This document shows, piece after piece, positions 33,229 through 41,053 of a DNA stretch of 64,000 nucleotides. The notes beneath the pieces are model-generated. The model made no database searches. It worked only from the letters and a program-made list of their open reading frames with translations, and was not told the origin of the DNA. The DNA is from Acidobacteriota bacterium (lineage in GTDB: Bacteria; Acidobacteriota; Vicinamibacteria; Vicinamibacterales; UBA2999): contig JADZCN010000120.1 of the NCBI GenBank assembly GCA_020851565.1, positions 1-64,000 of the forward strand, given 5' to 3'. The number at the start of each line of letters is the position of its first letter. The stretch's first letter is position 1. The position numbers were made by a program, and so were the translations under genes.

Positions 33229-33855
33229 ATGGCTCGACTCATCACCACCCTGCTCGCGCTGGCCCTGGCGGCCGTGCCCGGGCTGGCCACCGCGCAGACC
33301 TTTGACGGGGGCGTCAAGGGCGGTGCGTCCTTCGCCGACGTCCCGACACTCGCGGAGGACCTCGAAGATGCCGGGGCCACGGATCTCGAGTGGCGCTGGG
33401 GCCGGGTCCTCGGCGGCTTCATCGCTATTGGCCTGACGGACAACCTGGCGTTCCAACCCGAGCTCCTGTGGACCCAGAAAGGGTTGAAGGGCCAGGATCC
33501 GCTTCTCGACACCGAGCTCAGGCTCGAGCTGGATTACTTCCAGATCCCGCTGCTCGCCCGGTTCGGGCCCGAAGATGGCCGCGGCTTCCACGTGCTCGCG
33601 GGCCCGTCCATCAACTTCCTGAGCGAGGCGCACGCCTATGAGGTGGGCGCTTTCAGCGGAGACGAGGACATCCAGGACGAGACCGAGGCCGTCGACATCG
33701 GCCTGGTCGTGGGCCTGGGCTACTACGGCCGCCTGCTGCTGGTCGAAGGCCGCTTCGAGGAGGGCCTGAGGAACGTGGCGAAGTTCCCGGAGGGTGACGA
33801 GAACTATCGCAACCGGGCGTTCATGATCCTGGGCGGCATCCGGTTCGGTCGGTAG
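33229..33855 (+). CDS. Small outer-membrane beta-barrel protein
   Basis: 208 residues from ATG 33229 with GGAGG in front. Signal peptide LLALALAAVPGLATAQ, then alternating strands of the porin/OmpA-barrel kind (GVKGGASFADV, LAFQPELLWTQKG, DYFQIPLLARFG, HVLAGPSINFL), ending GGIRFGR. Such 8-stranded barrels are common in Acidobacteria and Bacteroidetes; function unknown. It converges with the lipocalin-like gene, 4 bp apart. Confidence 0.83.
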   Translation: MARLITTLLALALAAVPGLATAQTFDGGVKGGASFADVPTLAEDLEDAGATDLEWRWGRVLGGFIAIGLTDNLAFQPELLWTQKGLKGQDPLLDTELRLELDYFQIPLLARFGPEDGRGFHVLAGPSINFLSEAHAYEVGAFSGDEDIQDETEAVDIGLVVGLGYYGRLLLVEGRFEEGLRNVAKFPEGDENYRNRAFMILGGIRFGR

Positions 33856-33859
33856 GGGG

Positions 33860-34369
33860 CTACTTGACCCGCTCCCAGTAGAGGGACTGCGTCACCCGCT
33901 CGCCGTTCTTCAGCGACAGCGTCAGGCCGTTGCCGTCCGGCGAGAAGGCGAAATGACGCACCTGGTTCGAGCCGACCCATGCCGGGTTGGACGAGCCGGC
34001 CACGTGGTGCGTGACGATGCCCCTCGCCTCGTCCACGGTGAAGGGCCCGAAGTACCCGAGGTACCGGCGATACGCCGCCGCGCGATCCGCATCGGTAGCC
34101 GGCGGCTGCGCCGCCTTGTTGGACGAGTGCATCAGCTGCGCGGACATGTGGCCGGACGGGTCGTAGGTGATGCGTCCCACGTCGTACGCGCCCGGGCGCG
34201 AGGGACCCCCATCGGGATCCAGGATCTGGTAGGTGACCAGCTGCCAGGTCCCGACCAGTCGGTCGCGCGCTGTCCCGGACCGTGGCTGTGCGGCCGGCGC
34301 CGCGGCCCCGGACACGATCGCTACCAACGCCACCGTCGCCGTCAGGGTCCTGATGCACATGGGGCGCAT
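33860..34369 (-). CDS. Secreted lipocalin-like protein
   Basis: 169 residues: signal peptide (LTATVALVAIVSGAAAPAA), then the lipocalin-like domain starting LVGTWQLVTYQ with ITYDPSGHMSAQLM and ending LSLKNGERVTQSLYWER. The family binds small hydrophobic ligands in a beta-barrel; the ligand is unknown. A second member with an inserted repeat lies at 38.1-38.8 kb. Confidence 0.82.
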   Translation of the reverse strand: MRPMCIRTLTATVALVAIVSGAAAPAAQPRSGTARDRLVGTWQLVTYQILDPDGGPSRPGAYDVGRITYDPSGHMSAQLMHSSNKAAQPPATDADRAAAYRRYLGYFGPFTVDEARGIVTHHVAGSSNPAWVGSNQVRHFAFSPDGNGLTLSLKNGERVTQSLYWERVK

Positions 34370-34432
34370 TCTACGCCGGTCGCGTGCCGTTCCAGCCTGG
34401 CTCCTCGCGCCTCGCCCTCACGGTCGCTGCGT

Positions 34433-35530
34433 TCAGTTGGACGCCGCCGGGAACCCCAGGAACTTGCCGTGCATGAACGTGACCCCGAACTGCAGGCGGT
34501 TGATGTTCTCCAGGAAGCTCGCGTTGTAGTAGTCCTGCCCCCGGTAGTAGCGCACGAACAGCCCCGCGCCGCCCCAGCCGCCCGGCAGGCACGCCGCCTC
34601 CGCCGAGGTCACCACGTTCTCGACCGACGACGCGGCGCCGCGGATGAAGGTCAGCGACAAGTCGGCCCAGGCGCGCCCGCACGTCACGCGGCGCAGAACC
34701 GGCGGCCGCCAGTTGCCCGCGATGACGTCGGCCGAGAGGCCCACCCGCGTCGGGCCATACAGGGGCCGGAGCGTATCGGAGATGGACCCGCCCAGGTACC
34801 CGCGCGGGTTCAGCTCGAGGCTCGCGCCCACGCCCCATTCGCGGCGCGTGATGGCGCGGACGTCCACGGGGTCGTCGCCGCGCGGATGGAGCCGGCGGTA
34901 CTGCACACCGACGCGGATGTAGTTCGTCGAGAAGCTGCCGTCCTTCCTGTTCACCGTCTCGGGCCGCGGCTCCGACGGCTCCTCGGGTACGCACTCATCG
35001 TCTACGCGCGCCTGATCGGTGAAGAGGCATCCGTCCTGCCCGTTCGAGTGATGACCGAAGGGGATGGCGCTCACCAGCCACATCTCGATGGGGCCCTCGA
35101 GAAATGCCACGGGCGAGTCCTCCCGGTCCGCGGTGGAGAGGTTCTTCAGCCAGGCGAGCTGTACCGTCCCCTTCGGCATGTAGGAGGGCGTCCGGACCGG
35201 GCTGGAGGTGGTGTCGAACATGCGCAGGCGTACCATGAACGTGCCGAACACCGAGAACGCGAACACGCGCGGCCGCTCGGGCCGCATCACGCGTTCCAGC
35301 TGGCGGCTCACGTTGTCCACGATGCGCACCTCGGGCGCCGTCTGCGCCTCGAAGACCAGGGCGCCGTCGGTGTGGTTGAACAGGTAGCTGCCGTCGGGAT
35401 CGAACGACACCTTCTCGTCGGCGAGGAACGTGAAGGAGCCCACGCGCGGGAACGCGTCGGCGTCTTGCGCCTTCGCCGCCGGGGCGAGGGCCAGCAGGAT
35501 CGCGATGAGGGCGAGGAGTCTCGTGGCCAT
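34433..35530 (-). CDS. OMPLA-like outer-membrane phospholipase candidate
   Basis: 365 residues with a signal peptide (LLALIAILLALAPAAKAQ). The segment FGHHSNGQD carries H-x-S-N-G, the active-site signature of outer-membrane phospholipase A (in that family His and Ser are catalytic), and a downstream STNYIRVGVQYRRL could supply the third residue, asparagine. The rest is strand-rich and ends in FGVTFMHGKFLGF. Family identity is inferred from this motif. The extra N-terminal strands and the cysteines (CLFTDQ, DECVPE) are unlike classical OMPLA. It sits 3 bp after the upstream small gene, one operon. Confidence 0.6.
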   Translation of the reverse strand: MATRLLALIAILLALAPAAKAQDADAFPRVGSFTFLADEKVSFDPDGSYLFNHTDGALVFEAQTAPEVRIVDNVSRQLERVMRPERPRVFAFSVFGTFMVRLRMFDTTSSPVRTPSYMPKGTVQLAWLKNLSTADREDSPVAFLEGPIEMWLVSAIPFGHHSNGQDGCLFTDQARVDDECVPEEPSEPRPETVNRKDGSFSTNYIRVGVQYRRLHPRGDDPVDVRAITRREWGVGASLELNPRGYLGGSISDTLRPLYGPTRVGLSADVIAGNWRPPVLRRVTCGRAWADLSLTFIRGAASSVENVVTSAEAACLPGGWGGAGLFVRYYRGQDYYNASFLENINRLQFGVTFMHGKFLGFPAASN

Positions 35531-35533
35531 GGC

Positions 35534-35848
35534 TCACGCCTCGATGATCTGCCGGGCCAGCTCGTGGTTGTGCTCGACCCGGATCCTGATGGGGTCGTTG
35601 CGCGAGCGGAGCGAGAACGTGTAGTTGAACTGGCCGTCGAGGTCCGTGCGGAGCCGGTTCAGGCGACTGTTGGTGGCCTCGAAGTCGTTCAGGTTGGCAA
35701 TCTCGCAAATGAGCGAGTCCTGGAGCAGGGGGCAGCGCTTGCGCTCGGCCCCGCCCGGCTTCAGGGCGAACGAGTCCAGGACCTCCAGGAGCACATCCTC
35801 CACGGGACGCGTGCCCGGCACCAGCTCGAACGAGAACTCGGCGTACAT
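35534..35848 (-). CDS. Small hypothetical, 104 residues
   Basis: Start set at ATG 35848, behind GGGGGGA. An alpha/beta domain: YAEFSFELVPGTRPVED, then SLICEIANLNDFEATNSRLN and RIRVEHNHELARQIIEA. It could be a small cytosolic ligand- or cyclic-nucleotide-type domain. No family recognised. The 3-bp gap to the OMPLA-like gene suggests a shared transcript. Confidence 0.65.
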   Translation of the reverse strand: MYAEFSFELVPGTRPVEDVLLEVLDSFALKPGGAERKRCPLLQDSLICEIANLNDFEATNSRLNRLRTDLDGQFNYTFSLRSRNDPIRIRVEHNHELARQIIEA

Positions 35849-36114
35849 GGGATCCCCCCGTCGTGACGGCTGGTGGGGGTCCAGCCACCTCACTGGTGTG
35901 CGATTGGCGGCTGGCGTTTCACGCCGCCGGATGCCTGATGAGACGGCCGTCGGTCGAGGATTCCCGGTCGCGCCAGTGACAACCCTGTAGGCGGAGCGAC
36001 AATTCCGTATCTGCTATCCTGCCACCGCGCCCGTGATCCGGGCGATTGTCGGACAACTGCTGACGGAGATCGCACGGCCTGGAGTTTGCCTAGGGCCTCG
36101 GCACGGAGGAGTGG

Positions 36115-36453
36115 ATGAGCAACGGTCAGTCGATTGTGATCAAGGGAGATATCTCAGGCAGCGAGGATCTGGTCATCGCCGGCCGCGTGGAAGGCAGCAT
36201 CACGCTGGATGGCCGTGCGCTGACGCTGGCCCCGGGCGCCACGGTGGTTGGCACCATTTCCGCCGCCTCCGTCGTCGTCTCGGGAACCGTGGAGGGCAGC
36301 GTCGAGGCCGGCGAGCGGCTCGAGGTGAAGGACACCGCGGTCATCGAGGGCGACCTGAGCACGCCTGCGCTGGTGGTGGCCGATGGAGCTCATTTGAACG
36401 CGACCATCGAGATGCCGGCCCGCACGGGCTCGAAGCTGGCCGGCGTCGCCTGA
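36115..36453 (+). CDS. Bactofilin
   Basis: 112 residues, nearly all DUF583 right-handed beta-helix: repeated turns such as VIKGDISGSEDLVIAGRVEG, LTLAPGATVVGTISA, VVVSGTVEGSVEAGERLEV. Bactofilins polymerise into membrane-associated filaments used in cell shape, stalk or chromosome positioning. The short unstructured tail (TGSKLAGVA) is normal. GGAGGAGTGG precedes ATG 36115. A 12-bp hairpin follows. Confidence 0.93.
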   Translation: MSNGQSIVIKGDISGSEDLVIAGRVEGSITLDGRALTLAPGATVVGTISAASVVVSGTVEGSVEAGERLEVKDTAVIEGDLSTPALVVADGAHLNATIEMPARTGSKLAGVA

Positions 36454-36485
36454 CGCCGCTGGCGGCAATTCCGGCCAGGTGCGAT

Positions 36486-36513
36486 CGCCTTCGGACGTCA
36501 GCGTCCGAAGGCG
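36486..36513. terminator. Bidirectional hairpin between bactofilin and the OMP gene
   Basis: Perfect 12-bp stem CGCCTTCGGACG/CGTCCGAAGGCG with loop TCAG. The loop contains the stop codon of the minus-strand outer-membrane gene (TGA at 36500-36498), and the stem encodes its last residues. No long T-tract follows on either strand. Confidence 0.6.
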
Positions 36514-37198
36514 ACGCCCACGTACACCAGCACCATGTCCGTCCGTGACCGGCTGACGTCGAAGAACGCCTGGCCGCCCTCACGGCGGATGGCGCCTTCT
36601 CTCAGGTAGTCGGCCTTGCTCCGGCGAGATACCGCACCGACAGGTCCAGCTTCCATCGGTGTGGCGCGGCGCCAAACCCCACCTGCAGGCCGGCGCCGGC
36701 ACCCAGGCTCACCGTGAAGTCGTCCAGGTTGGTGGCGCCGAGGCTGGAGCATCCCCACGGATCGCAGTCGATGCTTTCATCGATGGACGTCCGCGTGGCG
36801 ATGTACGAGAACCCGAGGAGCCCGTCCGCATAGGGCCGTACGCGCCCGCGGCGCGGCTGGAGGCGCACGCGGCCGTGCACCAGCGCCACGCTGTTACTGG
36901 TATCCACGGTCACGACGATGTCGGGAATGGTCGGGCTGAGCGGAACCCGTCGGCTCTCGGTCCCGTACAGGAGATAGCTCCCCTCCACGCCAAGGCTGAC
37001 GATGCTGTCGCCGAGCGCGACGTCAGCGTGACCGGAGAGGCCGCCGGCGCCGTCCACGTTGTCACCGAACTCCCCTACCGGCACGCCGACGATGAACCCG
37101 GCGCCCACTTGCCACGGGGGACCCTCAGCAGTCGCCTGGGCCCACGCCGGTGCGACTGGCAGTAACGCAAGGAGAAATGCAAGGACTCTCGGCGTCAT
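36498..37198 (-). pseudogene. Outer-membrane beta-barrel protein, single frameshift
   Basis: From ATG 37198 a signal peptide (FLLALLPVAPAWAQ) and barrel strands run in one frame to VRYLAG, then hit a stop at 36602. In the adjacent frame the expected C-terminus continues as KADYLREGAIRREGGQ, then SRSRTDMVLVYVGVAFGR. The two parts join if one base is added near 36622 (YLAG-S-KADYL). Acidobacterial barrels commonly end with this SRSRTD...VGV pattern, which supports one original gene. It may be a real mutation or an assembly indel. Confidence 0.75.
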
Positions 37199-38121
37199 GG
37201 AACCACCTCGCTGCCAGGCCTTCCGGTAGCCAACGGTCTGCTCTGCAGAGTGTGGGCCAAGAGCACGCGGAGATTGCACGCGGGAAACCGAGCGATGTAG
37301 TCTCACACTGGCCGGGGTGACGGCTTCCCGGCGTCACGCTGGGGACGGTGTCGAGTCTGGACGGCTGCGATACCCTGGGTCGACCGTGCGCGCGGAAATG
37401 GTGGCGTCGAGCGTCCCGCGAGCGCTCAGGGCCTCGCGGCTCGGCCGTCACCACTGCCAGAGCATCGGCACGCGGCGACACCGCCAGCCGTGTCACCGCA
37501 CCCAGCCCGTGAGGTGCGACGTCCAGCACCTCGCGCCACCCAGGCGCGCCCCTCGACCAGGCGAACACCTTCGTGCCGGCCGACATCAGGAGCGCCTGGC
37601 CGTCGGGCATCCACTCGTAGTCCCGGTCGAGGCTGCCTTTGACGGTCCCAGTGAGTCGCTCGCTCCGGCCGGTTGCCGGGTCGAGGGACATGATGGGGGT
37701 TCTGTCCCTGCCGATCGAACTGCCACAGGCGCTGCGTGCCGTCGGCTTCGACGCGAATGACGGTGAAACCGTCGCGCGCCAGCGAGGGCGCGGCGGGACG
37801 CACCGGGGGGATGGTCGGCGAGTATTCCCCTTCCGGAGTGCGTGTCAGCTGGCGCGTGGCGCCCGTGCGCCGGTCGAACTCGTAGATGTCGGTCTGCTGG
37901 CCATCGCGATTCGCCGTGAAGAGCACGCACTGCCCGTCCGGATCGAAGAACGGCTGGTTCTCGTAGCCGGGTGAGGTGGCCATCGGCTGAGGCCGCGCCC
38001 CGGTGAGGCTCCCCACTCCGCCGCTCATCGGGAACAGGTGGATGTCGGTGGCGGTCTGGGGGCGCAGGGCCGCGGGCTGTCCGAGAAGGATCGCGGCGAG
38101 CCCGACTACGGCGATGCGCAT
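37125..38121 (-). pseudogene. Secreted TolB/PD40-type propeller protein, frameshifted
   Basis: Frame one starts at 38121 with a signal peptide (LAAILLGQPAALRPQ) and has propeller phrases GYENQPFFDPDGQCVLFTAN and TDIYEFDRRTGATRQLTRTP, up to WQFDRQGQNP. Frame two continues with MSLDPATGRSERLTG and YEWMPDGQALLMSAGTK. They join if the CCCCC near 37697 is read as CCCC. The 3' end is unclear: frame two runs to 37125, overlapping the next gene start, so a second lesion is possible. PD40 proteins bind sugars, proteins or act as peptidase propellers; function here unknown. Confidence 0.7.
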
Positions 38122-38123
38122 GG

Positions 38124-38759
38124 CTACCTCGATCGCTGGAAGACGAGCGTCCGGGAGATGTCGGTTCCATCGGCCGCGCGCGAGGTAAAGCTCAGCTCGA
38201 GGGTGTCGCCCTTCACCCGGAAGTACCGCGTGAACTCCTTGCCCAGGTCGTCGGGGAACAGCGAGCCCTGGACGTGGTGCGTGACTGTCCCCCTTACCCC
38301 ATCTGCGCCATCTGCGCCATCTGCGGCTACTGCGGCTACTGCGGCATCTGCGGCTCCTGCGGTTCCTTTGCCATCTGCGGCGACGGTATCGACGTTGAAG
38401 GTGCCGAAGTACGCGTCATAGCCGAGGCGCACGCGCGCGTTCGCGGCGTCCTCCGGCGACGCGGGCTCGCCAATCGCCTGCGCGCGCCCCTGGCGCATCA
38501 TCTGCAGCGCCATGTGCCCGCTCGCGTCGTAGAAGAGGCGACCGATGGGCGCTTCGCCAAGCACCGCGTCGTTGACCACTTCCCCGCTCGCGCGGCGCAC
38601 CGTGCGGGTTTGCAGTTCCCACGAGCCGATCATCTGCTCGCGGGCGCTTCGCGTGGATCGCGGAGCGCCCGTGGACGGTGCCGACACCGAGCACGCCGCG
38701 CCGCCGACGGCGGCAAGCAGGAGGACGATTCCGGCGGATACGACGTGACGATGCTTCAT
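38124..38759 (-). CDS. Lipocalin-like lipoprotein with an in-frame repeat insertion
   Basis: 211 residues with a lipobox-like signal (VLLLAAVGGAACS). The lipocalin-like core begins MIGSWELQTRTV and continues RLFYDASGHMALQMM, as in the paralogue at 33.86 kb. Between two strands, residues about 127-155 are a low-complexity run (ADAAVAAVAADGADGADG) encoded by CATCTGCG-type tandem DNA repeats; the paralogue lacks it. It seems to be a repeat array captured in frame in a loop. It lies 2 bp from the frameshifted propeller gene, so probably one operon. Confidence 0.8.
   Translation of the reverse strand: MKHRHVVSAGIVLLLAAVGGAACSVSAPSTGAPRSTRSAREQMIGSWELQTRTVRRASGEVVNDAVLGEAPIGRLFYDASGHMALQMMRQGRAQAIGEPASPEDAANARVRLGYDAYFGTFNVDTVAADGKGTAGAADAAVAAVAADGADGADGVRGTVTHHVQGSLFPDDLGKEFTRYFRVKGDTLELSFTSRAADGTDISRTLVFQRSR
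38289..38380. repeat. In-gene tandem repeat (GCCATCTGC / GGCTACTGC units)
   Basis: About ten 9-bp units (ATCTGCGCC, ACTGCGGCT and variants) within the lipocalin-like gene. Because the unit is 9 bp, copy changes keep the frame. Related CATCTGCG strings form an intergenic array at 44.16-44.22 kb. Confidence 0.85.
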
Positions 38760-38776
38760 GGCTGCGGTCGCTCCGT

Positions 38777-39232
38777 CTAAAGGCCGAGGAGATGCTTCTT
38801 CCTCTCCGCGAACTCCTCCGGGGTGAGCGCGCCCTCGTCCACCAGCCCCTTCAGCGCGCGGATCTCGTCAGTGGGAGACGGGCGGGGTGTGTCGAAGTCG
38901 TGCGCGGCCGGCGTCCACGATTCGATGTGGACTTTGATCTTCAGCGCCAGATCGTACGCGTCCATGTCGCTGAAGGTGACGGAGTTCTCATCCCGCGCGG
39001 CGTCGAAGGCGCCACCGGTCAGCGAAGAAGCTCGGTCGTGTGGCGTCCCGCCGGCGAAGGAGAACTGGATGAAGCCGTCGAAGGCGCCCGGCTTCTTCAC
39101 CTCGACGGCGGTGACGTGGCGCAGCAGGATGGCCTTGTCCCGCCGCTCGTCCAGGTGTTCCTGGACGATGCGGATGCTGTCGCGTGAGACGAACAGGGTC
39201 TTGCCCTGCCCGCCGTGGAGCACGAGGCTCAT
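38777..39232 (-). CDS. PH-like and SHOCT domain protein
   Basis: 151 residues from ATG 39232 (AGAGGTCACGC upstream). The N-terminal hundred residues have a PH-like/DUF4429-type sheet (LVLHGGQGKTLFVSRDSIRI, VTAVEVKKPGAFDGFIQFSF). The end is a SHOCT motif, EIRALKGLVDEGALTPEEFAERKKHLLGL split over two phrases. Such proteins are cytosolic; the SHOCT unit is thought to mediate oligomerisation. Convergent with nothing; the tRNA-Glu lies upstream on the same strand. Confidence 0.8.
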   Translation of the reverse strand: MSLVLHGGQGKTLFVSRDSIRIVQEHLDERRDKAILLRHVTAVEVKKPGAFDGFIQFSFAGGTPHDRASSLTGGAFDAARDENSVTFSDMDAYDLALKIKVHIESWTPAAHDFDTPRPSPTDEIRALKGLVDEGALTPEEFAERKKHLLGL

Positions 39233-39324
39233 GCGTGACCTCTCGTCGTGGACGGGCGCGGCGACGCCGTCGCCCGACATGGTAGCGCGGGTGAAGGCGT
39301 GGGACGGAATATGGAGCTGAACGG

Positions 39325-39400
39325 TGGCGTCCCCGGCGGGATTCGAACCCGCGTTTTAGCCTTGAAAGGGCCACGTCCTAGGCCTCTGGACGACGGGGAC
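39325..39400 (-). tRNA. tRNA-Glu (TTC anticodon)
   Basis: Leftward cloverleaf: acceptor GTCCCCG/CGGGGAC, D-arm with AGAGGCCTAGGAC, anticodon loop CTTTCAA, T-arm CGCGGG-TTCGAAT-CCCGC and an encoded CCA after discriminator G. The acceptor and T-arm fit Glu identity. No duplicated 3' half is visible in the window, so no element uses it here. Confidence 0.95.
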
Positions 39401-39466
39401 GCGAGGTGTGGAACATAGAAGTCTAGCACGCGCCCGCGCGGTGGCTCCAGACGCCGGCAGGGTGCC

Positions 39467-39670
39467 GCGGCAGGCCGAGGCCCTCGCCGCCGTGCGGCCT
39501 TGCGAGCCGGCTCGCGAGCGACACCGAACACGGATCCGCAGGCGTCCCGGCCGCGTGGGGGACGAAGTGGGGCCCCACGCCTCCAGCGGATAGAAGTCGG
39601 CGGACCGCCGGAGGATCCGTTTTCCGAGCCGGCGAGCGGCCACGCGGTGGCGAGGGCCTCGGCCTGCCGC
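39467..39670. repeat. Long imperfect inverted repeat (204 bp)
   Basis: Outer arms 39467-39499 and 39638-39670 match at 30 of 33 bases, beginning with a 22-bp identical stretch. The pairing continues inward with GAGCCGGC and ACGGATCC blocks, leaving a loop of about 60 bases. The 400-bp space between the tRNA-Glu and the racemase holds this structure and no gene I trust. It could encode a structured RNA or be a mobile-element relic; small attC-like sites are shorter. Confidence 0.75.
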
Positions 39671-39803
39671 TCACCATCCGACGGAGTGCCCCGCAAGCGG
39701 CTGGTTAAGGCCCTCGACCCGCCGCTCAGGCCCGAGCAAAGTGTGCGACCGACCTGGTCCGACTGGCACCGCGAGCTAGGCGTGCGCGCGCTATACTCCG
39801 CGC

Positions 39804-41027
39804 GTGAACCGACGACGCTTCCTCGGCGCCACCACCCTCGCCGCCGCCTCCTCGCTGCTCCCCCGCGCCCTCGAGCACGCCACCGCCGCGCAGCGCCCCA
39901 GCGAGTATCCCACCGACTCGTTCGACCCATGGATCGAGGTCCACGCCCCCAACCTCACGCACAACGCCCGCGAGGTCGCCCGCGCGGCCGGCAAGCGCCC
40001 CATCCTCGCCGTCATCAAGAACAACGCCTACGGCCTCGGCGGTCCCGCCGTCGCCAGGCTCCTCGAGCCCCTCCCCGAGATCCACGGCTTCGCCGTCGTC
40101 AAGCTGGACGAAGCCGTGCTGTTACGGGATCGCGGCATCAAGAAGCCCGTGCTGCTGATGGGCCCGTTCACCACCGGTGAGCTGGCCACGCTCACCGCGA
40201 AGGACATCATGCCGATGGTCTACACGCCCATCGGCGCGGACCTCGAGCGTGCGTCCGCCGGCCTCGGCCGGCCGCTGGACATCCACGTGTGCGTGGACAT
40301 GGGCCTCGGCCGCGTCGGCGTGCCCCATGCCGAGGCCGCCGCGCGCATCCGGGATCTCGCGGGCCGGAAGAACGTGCGCATCGCCGGCGTGATGATGACG
40401 TTCACGGAGGACCAGGCGTTCGACCAGGAGATGCTGACGCGCTTCGAGGCGCTCACGGGGGAGCTCACCGCCGGCGGCATCGCCCTCGGCCGGCGCCACG
40501 CCGCGTCCAGCTACACGTTCTTCCAGCTGGACAACGCGTGGCTCGACATGGTCCGCACCGGCATGATCCTCTACGGGGTGTACCCCGACGTGAAGTTCCG
40601 CAAGGACACCCGTATGAACCTCAGGCCCGCCGCGGCACTCCGCGCCCGCGTCGTCTACGTGAAGAAGCTCGCCGCCGGCTCGAGCGCCGGCTACGAGCGC
40701 GCCTACATGGCGAAGCAGGACACATGGATCGCGACGATCCCCGTCGGGCACACCGACGGCTGGCCGCGCGTGGCGGCGAAGGGTGCGCGAGTTCGCATCA
40801 ACAATCGCCTCTACCCCGTCATCGCGTCCGTCTCGGCCAGCCACACCATCGTCGAGATAGGCTCGGAGCAGACGGTGAAGGTCGGCGACGTGGCGACGAT
40901 GTTCGACTGGGCGAACGGCTCACGTCCCGAGGACGTGTCGGCGGCGTGCGGTGCGTCCGTGTACGACCTGCTGATGCACCTGAATCCGGTCGTGCCCAGG
41001 TATGTGATGACCGAAGGTGAGAAGTGA
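39804..41027 (+). CDS. alr: Tat-exported alanine racemase
   Basis: 407 residues. Tat leader MNRRRFLGATTLAAASSLLP, then the type III PLP barrel with the Schiff-base lysine in AVIKNNAYGLG. The second barrel motif is VDMGLGRVGV, and the C-terminal catalytic tyrosine region is SSAGYERAYMAK with IPVGHTDGWPR in place of the usual GYADG. It would racemise alanine, or another amino acid, in the periplasm, where broad-spectrum racemases are known in other bacteria. Whether the substrate is alanine is uncertain. S9 peptidase follows 26 bp later on the same strand. Confidence 0.88.
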   Translation: MNRRRFLGATTLAAASSLLPRALEHATAAQRPSEYPTDSFDPWIEVHAPNLTHNAREVARAAGKRPILAVIKNNAYGLGGPAVARLLEPLPEIHGFAVVKLDEAVLLRDRGIKKPVLLMGPFTTGELATLTAKDIMPMVYTPIGADLERASAGLGRPLDIHVCVDMGLGRVGVPHAEAAARIRDLAGRKNVRIAGVMMTFTEDQAFDQEMLTRFEALTGELTAGGIALGRRHAASSYTFFQLDNAWLDMVRTGMILYGVYPDVKFRKDTRMNLRPAAALRARVVYVKKLAAGSSAGYERAYMAKQDTWIATIPVGHTDGWPRVAAKGARVRINNRLYPVIASVSASHTIVEIGSEQTVKVGDVATMFDWANGSRPEDVSAACGASVYDLLMHLNPVVPRYVMTEGEK

Positions 41028-41053
41028 AAAGTGAGAGGCCCGGAGGAGTCACG

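Noticed and set aside
39325-39400. tRNA-Glu considered as a second island attachment site
   Set aside because: No duplicated 3' half and no integrase within the window beside it.
39408-39677. ORFs on both strands within the long inverted repeat
   Set aside because: They mirror one another because of the palindrome, lack ribosome-binding sites and resemble no protein.
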